A stretch of 64,000 nucleotides of DNA. Source: Haladaptatus sp. DYF46. Its GTDB lineage: Archaea; Halobacteriota; Halobacteria; Halobacteriales; Haladaptataceae. The stretch spans positions 1,488,001 to 1,552,000 of the forward strand of contig NZ_JAJFAY010000001.1 of assembly GCF_021083305.1 (NCBI RefSeq). The letters run 5' to 3'. The notes beneath the pieces were generated by a model. It was not told where the DNA came from, searched no databases, and was given only the letters and a program-made list of their open reading frames with translations. This document shows positions 55,242-63,593 of this stretch, one piece after another (position 1 is the stretch's first letter; every line of letters starts with the position of its first letter). The position numbers were made by a program, and so were the translations under genes.

Positions 55242-55275
55242 ACGGATTGAATATTTATATTCGTACAAAATCCGT
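55242..55275. other. nested inverted repeat in the lrp-gltB spacer
   Basis: The outer arms are ACGGATT (55242-55248) and AATCCGT (55269-55275). Inside is GAATAT-TT-ATATTC (55249-55262). It lies 62-95 nt past the lrp stop, read on the minus strand, and 104 nt or more upstream of gltB. It could be an lrp terminator hairpin or a second operator for gltB. Confidence 0.5.
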
Positions 55276-55336
55276 CGGCTATTGCTGAATTATGTGTGTC
55301 TTTCCACCCGTTGATGTGGGTATCGAAAATTGGACC

Positions 55337-55837
55337 TTACTCGCTTTCGATGAGTTCTTCGAGGTCTTCGTCGTCGTAGTTGATGAGAAGTCGGGACTCG
55401 TCCTTGAACGTTCGGAGGACCACCCGCGTCGAGGAGTGTTCCACGCCGTCGGTTTGGATGATGTCGTCGATGTACTCCTGCAGATGGTCGTGGTCGCGGA
55501 GGTGTGCGATCACCGTGAACGTCTTGTCCCCGAGCACGAAGTACACCGTCTGGACGCCGGAAATCTCACACAGTTCCTCGCCGATGTCCTCGTACTCCGG
55601 ACCGTACTCGCTTCGAATCTCGGAGATGGCCGTCAGTTCGAGTCCGAGTTCGTTGGCGTCGATTTTCGACACCGTTCCCGTCAGAATACCCTGATTTCGA
55701 TACTTGTCCAATCGATAGTACACCGTCGAAGTACTGATACCGAGTTCGTCGCTCACTGCGTCGACGTCGATATCCCCTTCCCTGTCCAGCCATCGTAGGA
55801 TTTTGAAGTCCTTTTCGTCTAGATTGACTTCCGCCAT
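55337..55837 (-). CDS. Lrp/AsnC family transcriptional regulator
   Basis: The 166-residue protein has an N-terminal winged HTH (DEKDFKILRWL, then SDELGISTSTVYYRLDKY, about residues 28-45) and a C-terminal RAM/AsnC effector domain (VYFVLGDKTFTVIAHLRDHD). Family members bind amino acids and regulate nitrogen metabolism in haloarchaea. Located directly upstream of gltB on the same strand with 198 nt between, it probably controls gltB. Its own promoter (GTTTTAGAAAC) lies about 20-30 nt before ATG. Confidence 0.92.
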   Translation of the reverse strand: MAEVNLDEKDFKILRWLDREGDIDVDAVSDELGISTSTVYYRLDKYRNQGILTGTVSKIDANELGLELTAISEIRSEYGPEYEDIGEELCEISGVQTVYFVLGDKTFTVIAHLRDHDHLQEYIDDIIQTDGVEHSSTRVVLRTFKDESRLLINYDDEDLEELIESE

Positions 55838-56071
55838 ATCTAACCGATTGTAGCCATGTTTCTAAAACTTTGCTAACGATTCGTGATTTGGATGAATGAA
55901 CGACCTACAGATTACAATACGTGACGTTAGAGACTATTGTCAAAATAGACATAAACTTTCGATTATGGGATATTCTCCCCGCGAAATCTATCCGTTTTTT
56001 GTGGCTTTTTATACGATGACCATTTGAAAATTGAATTTGACAGCGTCCATCCGATCGACCGTTTTCCGTCG

Positions 56072-58198
56072 CTACGTGTCGGTCAAGCGACTCGTGCGCC
56101 GCATGAGTACGTCCTGTGTGGCCACCGACGGTTCGTCGCCCGGGCGTCGCTGGTGATAGTTTCCGTCCGATTCCATCTCCCAACAGTTTCGATTGTCGGC
56201 CAGCATCGTTTCGAGAATCGCCGACAGCTCCTCCCGAAGCGCGGGGTCCGTCACCGGCGCGACGGTTTCGACGCGCTTGTCGAGGTTTCTCGTCATCCAA
56301 TCGGCGGACCCGAGGAAGTATCGCGGGTCGCCATCGTTTCCGAAGTAGAAGATTCTGGAGTGTTCGAGGAACCGCCCGACGACGCTGTAGACGGTCACGG
56401 TTTCGCTCACGCCTTCGATACCGGGACGAAGTCGGCAGATGTCCCGAACGACGAGGTCGATATCGACGCCGTCCATCGCCGCCCGGTACAGCTCCTCGAC
56501 GATGTCCGGGTCTTCGAGCGAGTTCATCTTGGCGACGATGCGACCCTCCTTCCCCTCGCGTGCCAACGCCGCCTCGGCGCGAATCCGTTCGGTGAAGCGC
56601 TCGCGCATGTTCCCCGGCGCGATGAGGAGTTTCCGATACTCCTCGTGGCGCGTGTGGCCGGTGAAGTAGTTGAACAGGGCGCTCAGGTCCTGTCCGATTT
56701 CGCGGTCGGCGGTCAGCAGTCCGAGGTCGGTGTACGTCTTCGCCGTCTCCGAGTGGTAGTTTCCGGTGGCGATGTGCGAGTACAACCGCACCCTGTCTCC
56801 CTCCTCGCGGACGACGAGCGCGGTCTTGCTGTGCGTTTTGTAACCCATGGTCCCGTACGCCACGTGGATGCCCTCCTCCTCCAACTTCTTGCCCCACTCG
56901 ATGTTGTTCTCCTCGTCGAACCGCGCCTTGAGTTCGACCATCACCGCGACCTGCGTACCGTTTCTCGCCGCCTCGATGAGGCTTTGGACGACCTTCGAAT
57001 CGCTCGCGGTCCGATAGATGGAGAGTTTGATGGCGAGTACGTCCGGGTCCGTCGCGGCCTGACTCAGGAACTTCTGGACCGTCTCCTCGAAGGAGTGGTA
57101 GGGGTGATGGACGAGGAGGTCGTTCCGGCGAACCTCCTCGAACACGTCCACCTCCTCGTCGAGAGTCTCGCCCGTCAGTCGCGGATGTGGCCGTGGCGTC
57201 CACGGTGGGGATTTCAGGTCCGGTCGGTCACAGTCGGTCAGGTCCATGAAATCCCGGAAATCGAGCGGTTCGGGGAGACAGAACACTTCGCGGTCGTCCA
57301 CGTCGAGTTGTTCGACCAACAACTCCCGCACCGCGTCGGGCATTCCCTCCTCGATTTCGAGACGGACGACGGTGGCGAACCGCCGTTCCCGGAGCACCGT
57401 CTCTATCATGTCGATGAGGTCCTCGGCAACCTCCTCGTCCTTTCCGACCTCCGCGTTTCGGGTGACGCGGAACGTGGAGTGGTCGATGATCTCCGTACTC
57501 GGAAAGAGGAGGTCGAGGTTGGCCCGGATGACGTCCTCCAGCAGGACGTATCGCGTCTCGTCGCCGATTCGAACGAGACGGGGACGGTTCTTCGGAATCT
57601 TCACGCGGGAGAACGTCGGCTCCGCCCCCTTCTCTTTCCGGGTCAACACCGCCAACGAGAGGCTCAAATTGGAGATGAACGGGAACGGATGCGCTGGGTC
57701 GAAGGTCAGCGGCGTGAGCGTGGGAAGGACGGACTTCTCGAAATACCCGCGAAGTTCATCGCGTTCCGGCGTCGACAGGGAATCGTACGAAACGATGTCG
57801 ATACCCGCCGCCGCGAGTTCGTCGTGAATCACGTCCCGGTAACATGTGGACTGCTGGCGGAACATTCCCCGCGTCACGTCGAGGATTTCCTCCCACTGCT
57901 CCCGCGGCGTCCGCCCGTCGGGGGGGAGTACGGTCACGTCGGCCGCCATCTGCTGTTTCAGGCCGCCGACCCGCTTGCGGAAGAACTCGTCCATGTTCGT
58001 CGTGAAGATGGCGAGGAACTTCACGCGCTCCAACAACGGGTTGCGCTCGTCCGTCGCTTCGTGGAGTACGCGCTTTTGAAACTCCAGTTGGCTCAACTCG
58101 CGGTTCAGGTAGTATCGCGGGTCGCTCAGGTCGATAGCGGCGTTTTCGGGCGTCGTTTCCTCGTCGTCGCCGTCGTCCGGTAACTCGTGTTGTGGCAT
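56072..58198 (-). CDS. ppk1: polyphosphate kinase 1
   Basis: The 708-residue PPK1 has the four-domain order: an N-terminal helical domain (YYLNRELSQLEFQKRVL near residue 29 and FLAIFTTNMDEFF), a head domain, and two phospholipase-D-like catalytic domains with the autophosphorylated His in YKTHSKTALVV (about residue 455), SHIATGNYHSETAKTYTD and FLGSADWMTRNLDKRVE. It makes polyphosphate from ATP, reversibly. It is followed upstream by a metallophosphatase on the same strand. The 234-nt gap to lrp is AT-rich without a further gene. Confidence 0.95.
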   Translation of the reverse strand: MPQHELPDDGDDEETTPENAAIDLSDPRYYLNRELSQLEFQKRVLHEATDERNPLLERVKFLAIFTTNMDEFFRKRVGGLKQQMAADVTVLPPDGRTPREQWEEILDVTRGMFRQQSTCYRDVIHDELAAAGIDIVSYDSLSTPERDELRGYFEKSVLPTLTPLTFDPAHPFPFISNLSLSLAVLTRKEKGAEPTFSRVKIPKNRPRLVRIGDETRYVLLEDVIRANLDLLFPSTEIIDHSTFRVTRNAEVGKDEEVAEDLIDMIETVLRERRFATVVRLEIEEGMPDAVRELLVEQLDVDDREVFCLPEPLDFRDFMDLTDCDRPDLKSPPWTPRPHPRLTGETLDEEVDVFEEVRRNDLLVHHPYHSFEETVQKFLSQAATDPDVLAIKLSIYRTASDSKVVQSLIEAARNGTQVAVMVELKARFDEENNIEWGKKLEEEGIHVAYGTMGYKTHSKTALVVREEGDRVRLYSHIATGNYHSETAKTYTDLGLLTADREIGQDLSALFNYFTGHTRHEEYRKLLIAPGNMRERFTERIRAEAALAREGKEGRIVAKMNSLEDPDIVEELYRAAMDGVDIDLVVRDICRLRPGIEGVSETVTVYSVVGRFLEHSRIFYFGNDGDPRYFLGSADWMTRNLDKRVETVAPVTDPALREELSAILETMLADNRNCWEMESDGNYHQRRPGDEPSVATQDVLMRRTSRLTDT

Positions 58199-58239
58199 GG
58201 TTGGTCGGGGAGGGCGGTTTACGGGGACGGTGACTGGAG

Positions 58240-58929
58240 TCAGTGTGGTTGAGGGGTGACGATGGAGTCGTCGCTTCTGCTCTTGCCCGTTCTGCGGGAC
58301 GGTTGGGTGACGAACTCGTCATCCCGATACTCGTACGCCGTGAGCGTCCCGCCGTAGACACAGCCCGTGTCCAGTCCGACCGCGTGCTCCCGTTCGACCG
58401 GGCGTTCGAGGACGGTGTGGCCGAAGAACACCCGCCGCGGCCCGTGGTACTCCTCGAACCAGAACGGCCGGTCGTAGCTTCCGTCCGGGGCCAACGACCG
58501 CGTCGTTTCGAGGTCGTCGACGGAGTGGTCGGAAAGCGGCTTTCGCGGATCCACGCCGCCGTGAACGACGAGCGCGTCGTCCCACGAAATCGCCGCCGGA
58601 AGGCTTCGTACGTACTCGATTTTCTCCTCCCCGAATCCGTCGAGTTCGACGCTGCCGTCGATGAGTTTCTGCTCGTTGTTGCCCCGCACCGAGCGGAAGT
58701 TGTCGCGTTCCCGGACCAGTTTCACGACGCCGAGGCTGTCGGGGCCTTTCCGAATCAGGTCCCCGACGAACACGACGAGGTCGTCGGAGGACGGCGCGAG
58801 CGTATCGAGAAGCGATTCGAGTTCCGGCAAACAGCCGTGGACGTCGCCGACGACGTATATCTCCTCCCAGTCGTCGGCGTCGATTCGTTCGTGTGGAACC
58901 CCGTCGTCGAACGTCGGACTCGAAACCAT
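58240..58929 (-). CDS. metallophosphatase (PPP family, diadenosine-tetraphosphatase-like)
   Basis: The 229-residue protein has the dimetal motifs GDVHGC (about residue 29), GDLIRKGPDS (about 55) and RGNNE (about 80), then HGGVD and GHT. The PPP family includes protein phosphatases and symmetric Ap4A hydrolases; the short form here is closer to the latter group. ATG 58929 was taken because the upstream extension (RRAATTTT) is low complexity. It lies 41 nt upstream of ppk1 on the same strand; co-transcription would pair a phosphatase with polyphosphate formation. Confidence 0.87.
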   Translation of the reverse strand: MVSSPTFDDGVPHERIDADDWEEIYVVGDVHGCLPELESLLDTLAPSSDDLVVFVGDLIRKGPDSLGVVKLVRERDNFRSVRGNNEQKLIDGSVELDGFGEEKIEYVRSLPAAISWDDALVVHGGVDPRKPLSDHSVDDLETTRSLAPDGSYDRPFWFEEYHGPRRVFFGHTVLERPVEREHAVGLDTGCVYGGTLTAYEYRDDEFVTQPSRRTGKSRSDDSIVTPQPH

Positions 58930-59062
58930 TGTTGTAGTAGTGGCCGCTCGTCGCAACGAGTAACGGCCCTTCGAGGAAGGGAAGCCAGTCCGCGCTATAA
59001 ACGATTTATAATACCTCTCGAGAGGTGTCAGAGCAATACGTATGTGAATTTATACCAACCGT

Positions 59063-60715
59063 TCACGGGTCGGACTCCTCGACCGCTCGCTCCCGCAACT
59101 CCGTGCGCTGAATCTTTCCGGTCGTCGTCTGGGGTAGTCGGGCGACGAACTCGATTCGACGCGGGTACTCGTACTTCGCGAGTCGGTCGCCCACGAGAGC
59201 ACGAATCTCCTCGCGGAGCGCGTCGCTCCCCTCGACACCCGAAACGGGTTGGACGAACGCCGCGATTATCTCCCCTCGCGTGTCGTCCGGGACGCCGACG
59301 ACGCCGACCTGTTCGACCGACTCGTGTTCGAGGATGGTTTTCTCGATTTCGCCGGGTCCGACGCGGTAACCGCTCGTGATGATGAGGTCGTCGTCGCGCG
59401 ATTTGAACCAGATGTAGTCGTCCTCGTCCTGCACCGCGAGGTCGCCGGTGAGGTGCCAGTCGCCGATGCGAACCGACTCGGTTTTCTCGGGGGCGTTCCA
59501 GTACTTCTCGAAAATCGCGGGTTCCGTGGGATCGCGCACCGCGATTTGACCGACTTCGCCGCGAGGAACTTCCTCGCCCGTCTCGGGGTCCACGATGGCG
59601 ACGTCGTGGCCCGGAACGGGTTTTCCCATGCTCCCCGGTTTCGCCTCGAACCAGTCCCGACAGTTGGCGACGAGCAGGTTCGCCTCCGTCTGCCCGTACA
59701 GTTCGTTCACCGCGACGCCCGCCAGTTCCTCCTCGGCCCACGCCAGAATCTCGGGCGTCAGCGGTTCGCCGCCGGTGCTGATGGCGTCGAGGTCGAGGTC
59801 GTAGGTAGCAGTGGGGTCGGCCACGTCCATCATCATGCGGATGGCCGTCGGCGGGATGAACGCGTCCGTGACGCCGAACTCCTCCACGATTTCGAACGCC
59901 TCCTCGGCGTCGAACTTCCCCATCGGATAGCCGACGACCGGGCGGCCGTAGTGCCACGACGAAAAGAGCAGGTCGCCGAGCGCGCCGATCCACGCCCAGT
60001 CGGCGGGCGTCCACGCCACCGTCTTTCCGAGGACGTTTCGCTCGAAGACCATCGAGTACGTCGGGCAGTGGCCGACCCACACGTGATGTCCGTGGAGGAC
60101 GCCTTTCGGCGGACCCGTGCTTCCGCTCGTGTACATGACGATGGCGGGCGTCTCGGGCGTCGTCTCCGCGAGGTCGAACGAGCGCCCGCCGTCCCGAAGC
60201 AGTCCCTCGAACCTCCGCACATCACCCTCGGCGTCCCCGTCCACTTCTACCACGTGTTCGAGGTCGGAGCAGTCGTCCCGAACTTCGTCCATCGACTCCC
60301 GAACGGCCTCGTCCACGACGGCGACGTTCGCGCCGCTGTCGTCGAGTCGATAGCCGAGCGCCTCGGACCCGAACAGCACCGACAGCGGTATCGATATCGC
60401 GCCGAGTTTCCAGCACGCGAGGTGGGTGATGGGGTTCGCGGGTTTCTGCGGGACGGCGACGGCGACCCGATCGCCGAATTCGACGCCGAGGTTCGAGAGG
60501 GCGTTGGCGACCCGATTCGACAGGACGTCGATGTCGTGAAACGTGTACGTTTCCCGCCGACCATCCGGGTAGGCTTGGAACAGCGCCACGGACCCCTTCG
60601 GGTCGTCGTGTTTTCGGAGCAGGTCGTGGGCGACGTTGAACGTCTCGGGGAGGTCCCACGCGAAGTCCTCGCGGGCGGTTTCGTACGAGTCGTCGAGCGT
60701 GACGTACCGCGGCAT
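59063..60715 (-). CDS. acyl-CoA synthetase (AMP-forming)
   Basis: The 550-residue ANL-family enzyme has the P-loop YTSGSTGPPKG (about residue 175), NELYGQTE (about 318), LTGDLAV and the C-terminal Lys in TTTGKIQRTELR. It activates a carboxylic acid to its CoA thioester through an acyl-adenylate. The HHVWVGHCPTYSM and WTPADWAWIGAL segments are as in medium-chain or branched acyl-CoA synthetases of haloarchaea; the precise acid is unknown. It is on the same strand as proS and 87 nt downstream. Confidence 0.92.
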   Translation of the reverse strand: MPRYVTLDDSYETAREDFAWDLPETFNVAHDLLRKHDDPKGSVALFQAYPDGRRETYTFHDIDVLSNRVANALSNLGVEFGDRVAVAVPQKPANPITHLACWKLGAISIPLSVLFGSEALGYRLDDSGANVAVVDEAVRESMDEVRDDCSDLEHVVEVDGDAEGDVRRFEGLLRDGGRSFDLAETTPETPAIVMYTSGSTGPPKGVLHGHHVWVGHCPTYSMVFERNVLGKTVAWTPADWAWIGALGDLLFSSWHYGRPVVGYPMGKFDAEEAFEIVEEFGVTDAFIPPTAIRMMMDVADPTATYDLDLDAISTGGEPLTPEILAWAEEELAGVAVNELYGQTEANLLVANCRDWFEAKPGSMGKPVPGHDVAIVDPETGEEVPRGEVGQIAVRDPTEPAIFEKYWNAPEKTESVRIGDWHLTGDLAVQDEDDYIWFKSRDDDLIITSGYRVGPGEIEKTILEHESVEQVGVVGVPDDTRGEIIAAFVQPVSGVEGSDALREEIRALVGDRLAKYEYPRRIEFVARLPQTTTGKIQRTELRERAVEESDP

Positions 60716-60802
60716 GGTACCTCGTTGCACGCGCGGGACTATCTAATCCAAGGTTCACATATCACGGTCGGCACTTCGGCGAGAAAAAAAGAGATCGCGC
60801 GG

Positions 60803-62260
60803 TCAGTACGATTTGGCGAAGTAGGCCGTCTCCTCGGCCTCGTCGCCGCAGATGGAACACTCGTCGCCGCAGGGTTCCTCATCGCGGTCGAGGGGCACCA
60901 TGACGATCTCCGCCGAAATCTGCTCCTTGATTTCAGCCTCGCAGTCCTCGTCGCCACACCACGCCGTCTTCACGTAGCCGCCGTGCTGGCCGATGGTGCC
61001 GAGAATGTCGGCGCGGGAGTCGGCCTCTCGGATGTTATCTTCGAGCGTCTCCTCGGCCGCCTCGTACATCTTGTCGAACACGGCGTCGAAGTGGTTTTCA
61101 ATGGTTTCGGCGATGTCCGCGCGGTCCTCCACGACGTTCTCGCCGTCGGGTCGGTGAACGACCGTGATTTCGTCGTCTTCGACCTCGTGCGGGCCGATTT
61201 CGAAGCGGACGGGCACGCCCTTCAACTCCCACTCGTTGAACTTGAAGCCGGGGTTGCGCTCGTCGCGGTCGTCGAGTTCGACGCGGACGCCCGCATCCTC
61301 CAACTCGTCGGCGATGCCCTCGGCGTAGGAGAGCACTTCCTCGCGGTTCTCCTCCTGCCAGATGGGGACGATGACGACCTGCTCGGGCGCGAGCGTGGGC
61401 GGACAGACGAACCCCTGCTCGTCGCTGTGGGTCATGATGAGTGCCCCGAGCGCGCGCCACGACAGCCCCCACGAGGTGGTGTGGGCCACGCGCTCGTCCT
61501 CGTTCTCGTCGGTGAAGTAGAGGTCGTACGCCTCGGCGAAGCCCTGCCCGAGATAGTGGCTGGTCGCGCCCTGCACCGACTTGCCGTCGGGCATCAGGGC
61601 TTCGACCGTCGTCGTGGTGTCCGCGCCGGGGAACTTGTCGTGTTCGGGCTTGCGGCCGCGCATGACCGGAATCGCCAGCACCTCCTCGAAGGCACGCTGG
61701 TACTGCGACAGGCGGGTCATCGTCTCGTCCCACGCCTCCTCCTCCGTCTCGTGGGCGGTGTGGCCCTCCTGCCAGAGGAACTCCTTCGTGCGGAAGAACG
61801 GCTTGGTATCCGTCGCCTCCCATCGAATCACGCTACACCACTGGTTGAGTCGGAGCGGCAGGTCGCGGTGGCTCCGCACCCACTGGCTCATGAACGGCGT
61901 GATGATGCTCTCGCTGGTGGGCCGGAAGGCCAATCGCTCGTCGAGTTCTTCGTGCCCGCCGTGGGTCACCCACGCCACTTCCGGATCGAACCCCTCCACG
62001 ATGTCGCTCTCGCGTTCGAGGTAGCTCTCGGGGATGAGCGCGGGGAAGTAGGCGTTCTGCGACCCCGTCTCCTTGAACCAACCGTCGAGGTAGTCCTGCA
62101 GGCCCTCCCAGAGGGCGTACCCGCGGGGCCGAGTCACGATGAACCCGCCCATGGGCGCGTAGTCGGCGAGACCCGCCTTCAGTACGACTTCGGCGTACCA
62201 GTCGCCGGGACTGTACGATTTGGACTCGGTGATGCCGAGTTCCTGGTCGTCGTTGCTCAT
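60803..62260 (-). CDS. proS: prolyl-tRNA synthetase, archaeal/eukaryotic type
   Basis: The 485-residue class II synthetase has motif 2 region RWEATDTKPFFRTKEFLWQEGHTAH, RPTSESII and the GLSWRALGALIMTHSD motif 3. An anticodon-binding domain and the C-terminal zinc-binding extension (AWCGDEDCE and CGDECSIC) follow, ending in the conserved AKSY. It charges tRNA-Pro. The length is normal for the archaeal type. Structured repeat copy B ends 158 nt upstream of its start and is read on the same strand. Confidence 0.97.
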   Translation of the reverse strand: MSNDDQELGITESKSYSPGDWYAEVVLKAGLADYAPMGGFIVTRPRGYALWEGLQDYLDGWFKETGSQNAYFPALIPESYLERESDIVEGFDPEVAWVTHGGHEELDERLAFRPTSESIITPFMSQWVRSHRDLPLRLNQWCSVIRWEATDTKPFFRTKEFLWQEGHTAHETEEEAWDETMTRLSQYQRAFEEVLAIPVMRGRKPEHDKFPGADTTTTVEALMPDGKSVQGATSHYLGQGFAEAYDLYFTDENEDERVAHTTSWGLSWRALGALIMTHSDEQGFVCPPTLAPEQVVIVPIWQEENREEVLSYAEGIADELEDAGVRVELDDRDERNPGFKFNEWELKGVPVRFEIGPHEVEDDEITVVHRPDGENVVEDRADIAETIENHFDAVFDKMYEAAEETLEDNIREADSRADILGTIGQHGGYVKTAWCGDEDCEAEIKEQISAEIVMVPLDRDEEPCGDECSICGDEAEETAYFAKSY

Positions 62261-62417
62261 TACTCCTACCCAGTCCGGATGCGCTCTTAAATGTCCTGAA
62301 GCGACCGCGAGGAGTGGTTATTTTGGACGTTCGACGGACGTTCGCTTCGATACGAGAGTTCCATTCGAAGTGATGACGCTCCGACCGCGGTGACGCAGTT
62401 TTCGAAAGTCATTGTCC

Positions 62418-62746
62418 GCTCGCTACGTACTGACGTTGGTCGTTTTGTAACTGCAGTTACCGAGAAGCAGACCCCGAAAGCCCCCGCCCGCTCGCGGTCG
62501 CTGTGCGGGATATCCGCGCTCTCCGCACCAGCCGCGCGGATAGTAGCCCACACAGCGGACCACGCAAGCACGACCGGACGGCCCCTTTCATTCCCACTTC
62601 CCCCCGTAGCCGCACCGCACCACATCCTCCCCAACCGATTCGCTCCGACGCTCCCGTTGGTCGCGCCGTCGCTCATCCCTCGCGCGAACAATGACTGAGG
62701 CGGTGCGGCCAACCACTGGCCGCACCGCCCCGTCAGCGCGCGCCAT
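62418..62746 (-). repeat. Structured intergenic repeat, copy B (about 329 nt)
   Basis: This copy, read on the minus strand, aligns with copy A over its whole length and is within one or two nt of the same size. Hairpin 1 has arms 62699-62711 and 62717-62729 with a sequence unlike copy A but the same place. Hairpin 2 (62499-62557) has the outer stem CGCTGTG/CACAGCG and inner stem ATCCGCGC/GCGCGGAT, again with a 14-nt loop ending GCGGAGA. The palindrome GTAACTGCAGTTAC is at 62447-62460; copy A has the degraded GTAACTGCAATCGC. No ORF is credible. Confidence 0.85.
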
Positions 62747-62782
62747 GAGGCACGGACGGGCTGTGCGAAGCCAACCAACCGC

Positions 62783-62968
62783 TATGGCGTACGCTGGCAC
62801 AGCCCAGAGGCCAGCGGTTGGCCGAGGGCTGTGCTGGTAGCGTGCGAGGGACGACTGAGTGAAGGCGAAGGAGTCGGTTGGGGAGGCGTGTGGGCGGTAG
62901 CGGTTGCGGTTTCATTGACGTCTGTATTTGCAATCACAACAATACAGCCACGACTCGTAGCGAACGGC
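62783..62968 (+). repeat. Structured intergenic repeat, copy C (internally deleted)
   Basis: From TATGGCGTACGCTGG it follows the start of copy A with a third version of hairpin 1: CACAGCCC (62798-62805) with GGGCTGTG (62826-62833) and inner GGCCA/TGGCC. It keeps GCGTGCGAGGG and GTCGGTTGGGGAGG, then from about 62,915 jumps to the 3' end of the repeat (TCTGTATTTGCAATCACAA, then CTCGTAGCGAACG). About 140 nt including hairpin 2 are missing. It faces away from copy B, 36 nt apart at their 5' ends. Confidence 0.72.
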
Positions 62969-63020
62969 CGGGTTGGACGCGAACACCGGATACGATTCGC
63001 CGATACAACCGAACCCACAC

Positions 63021-63482
63021 TCAAAACGTCACGCCGGTTTCTAACTCCTCTTCGAGCACCTCGTCGCCGTCCGAATCGAACCGGAACCATCCGGAAAACG
63101 TCTCACCCGACAACAGGTATGGCATCCAGAGTCGGTCGTCCTCCCACATCTCGTCGTAGGGCATGTCCGCGACGTCGAACCACCGCGGGTCAGCCTCGTC
63201 CGTCTCCTGCGGTTTCCCCGAAAACTCCTCGGCGCGGAAGACGTGGACGAACATCTCCGACTCCGTTCCAAACACGAACTCGAACTCGCCGACCTTGGTC
63301 GGGTTCTCCACGGACACGCGAACTTCCTCCTCGACCTCCCGAACCGCGGCGTCGCGGGGCGTTTCACCATCTTCGACCTTCCCGCCGGGGCCGACGAGTT
63401 TGCCCTCGCCGAGGCCGCGTTTCTTGCGGATGAGGAGGATTTCGTCGCCCCGAACGAGATAGCAGAGCGTCGCGGGTTGCAT
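63021..63482 (-). CDS. Nudix hydrolase, 8-oxo-dGTP diphosphatase-like
   Basis: The 153-residue protein has the Nudix box GPGGKVEDGETPRDAAVREVEEEV (residues about 32-55; key GG, E and REVEEE residues present) and an N-terminal ATLCYLVRGDEILLIRKKRG, which is the MTH1/MutT-like entry. It hydrolyses oxidised or other nucleoside diphosphate derivatives. C-terminal WMPYLLSGETFSGWF fits the MTH1 side. The start matches family length; the ORF runs on upstream without similarity. Confidence 0.93.
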   Translation of the reverse strand: MQPATLCYLVRGDEILLIRKKRGLGEGKLVGPGGKVEDGETPRDAAVREVEEEVRVSVENPTKVGEFEFVFGTESEMFVHVFRAEEFSGKPQETDEADPRWFDVADMPYDEMWEDDRLWMPYLLSGETFSGWFRFDSDGDEVLEEELETGVTF

Positions 63483-63593
63483 GGTCGATGGTGTCAGTCG
63501 ATTGCAATCAGTGTTCCGAACCCGCAGTAGCAAGCGTGAAACAGGTGTTTGACCCTTCACGAGACTTATGCCGAAAGGGGATAATCGAGGGGC

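Noticed and set aside
59249-62290. Open frame of 1013 codons on the plus strand
   Set aside because: It lies opposite acyl-CoA synthetase and proS, which have full catalytic motifs. High-GC coding DNA leaves the mirrored frame open, and its translation has no recognisable domain.
62287-62778. 163-codon frame on the minus strand over repeat copy B
   Set aside because: Same reason as for copy A; the frame also runs through hairpins and shows no protein-like pattern.
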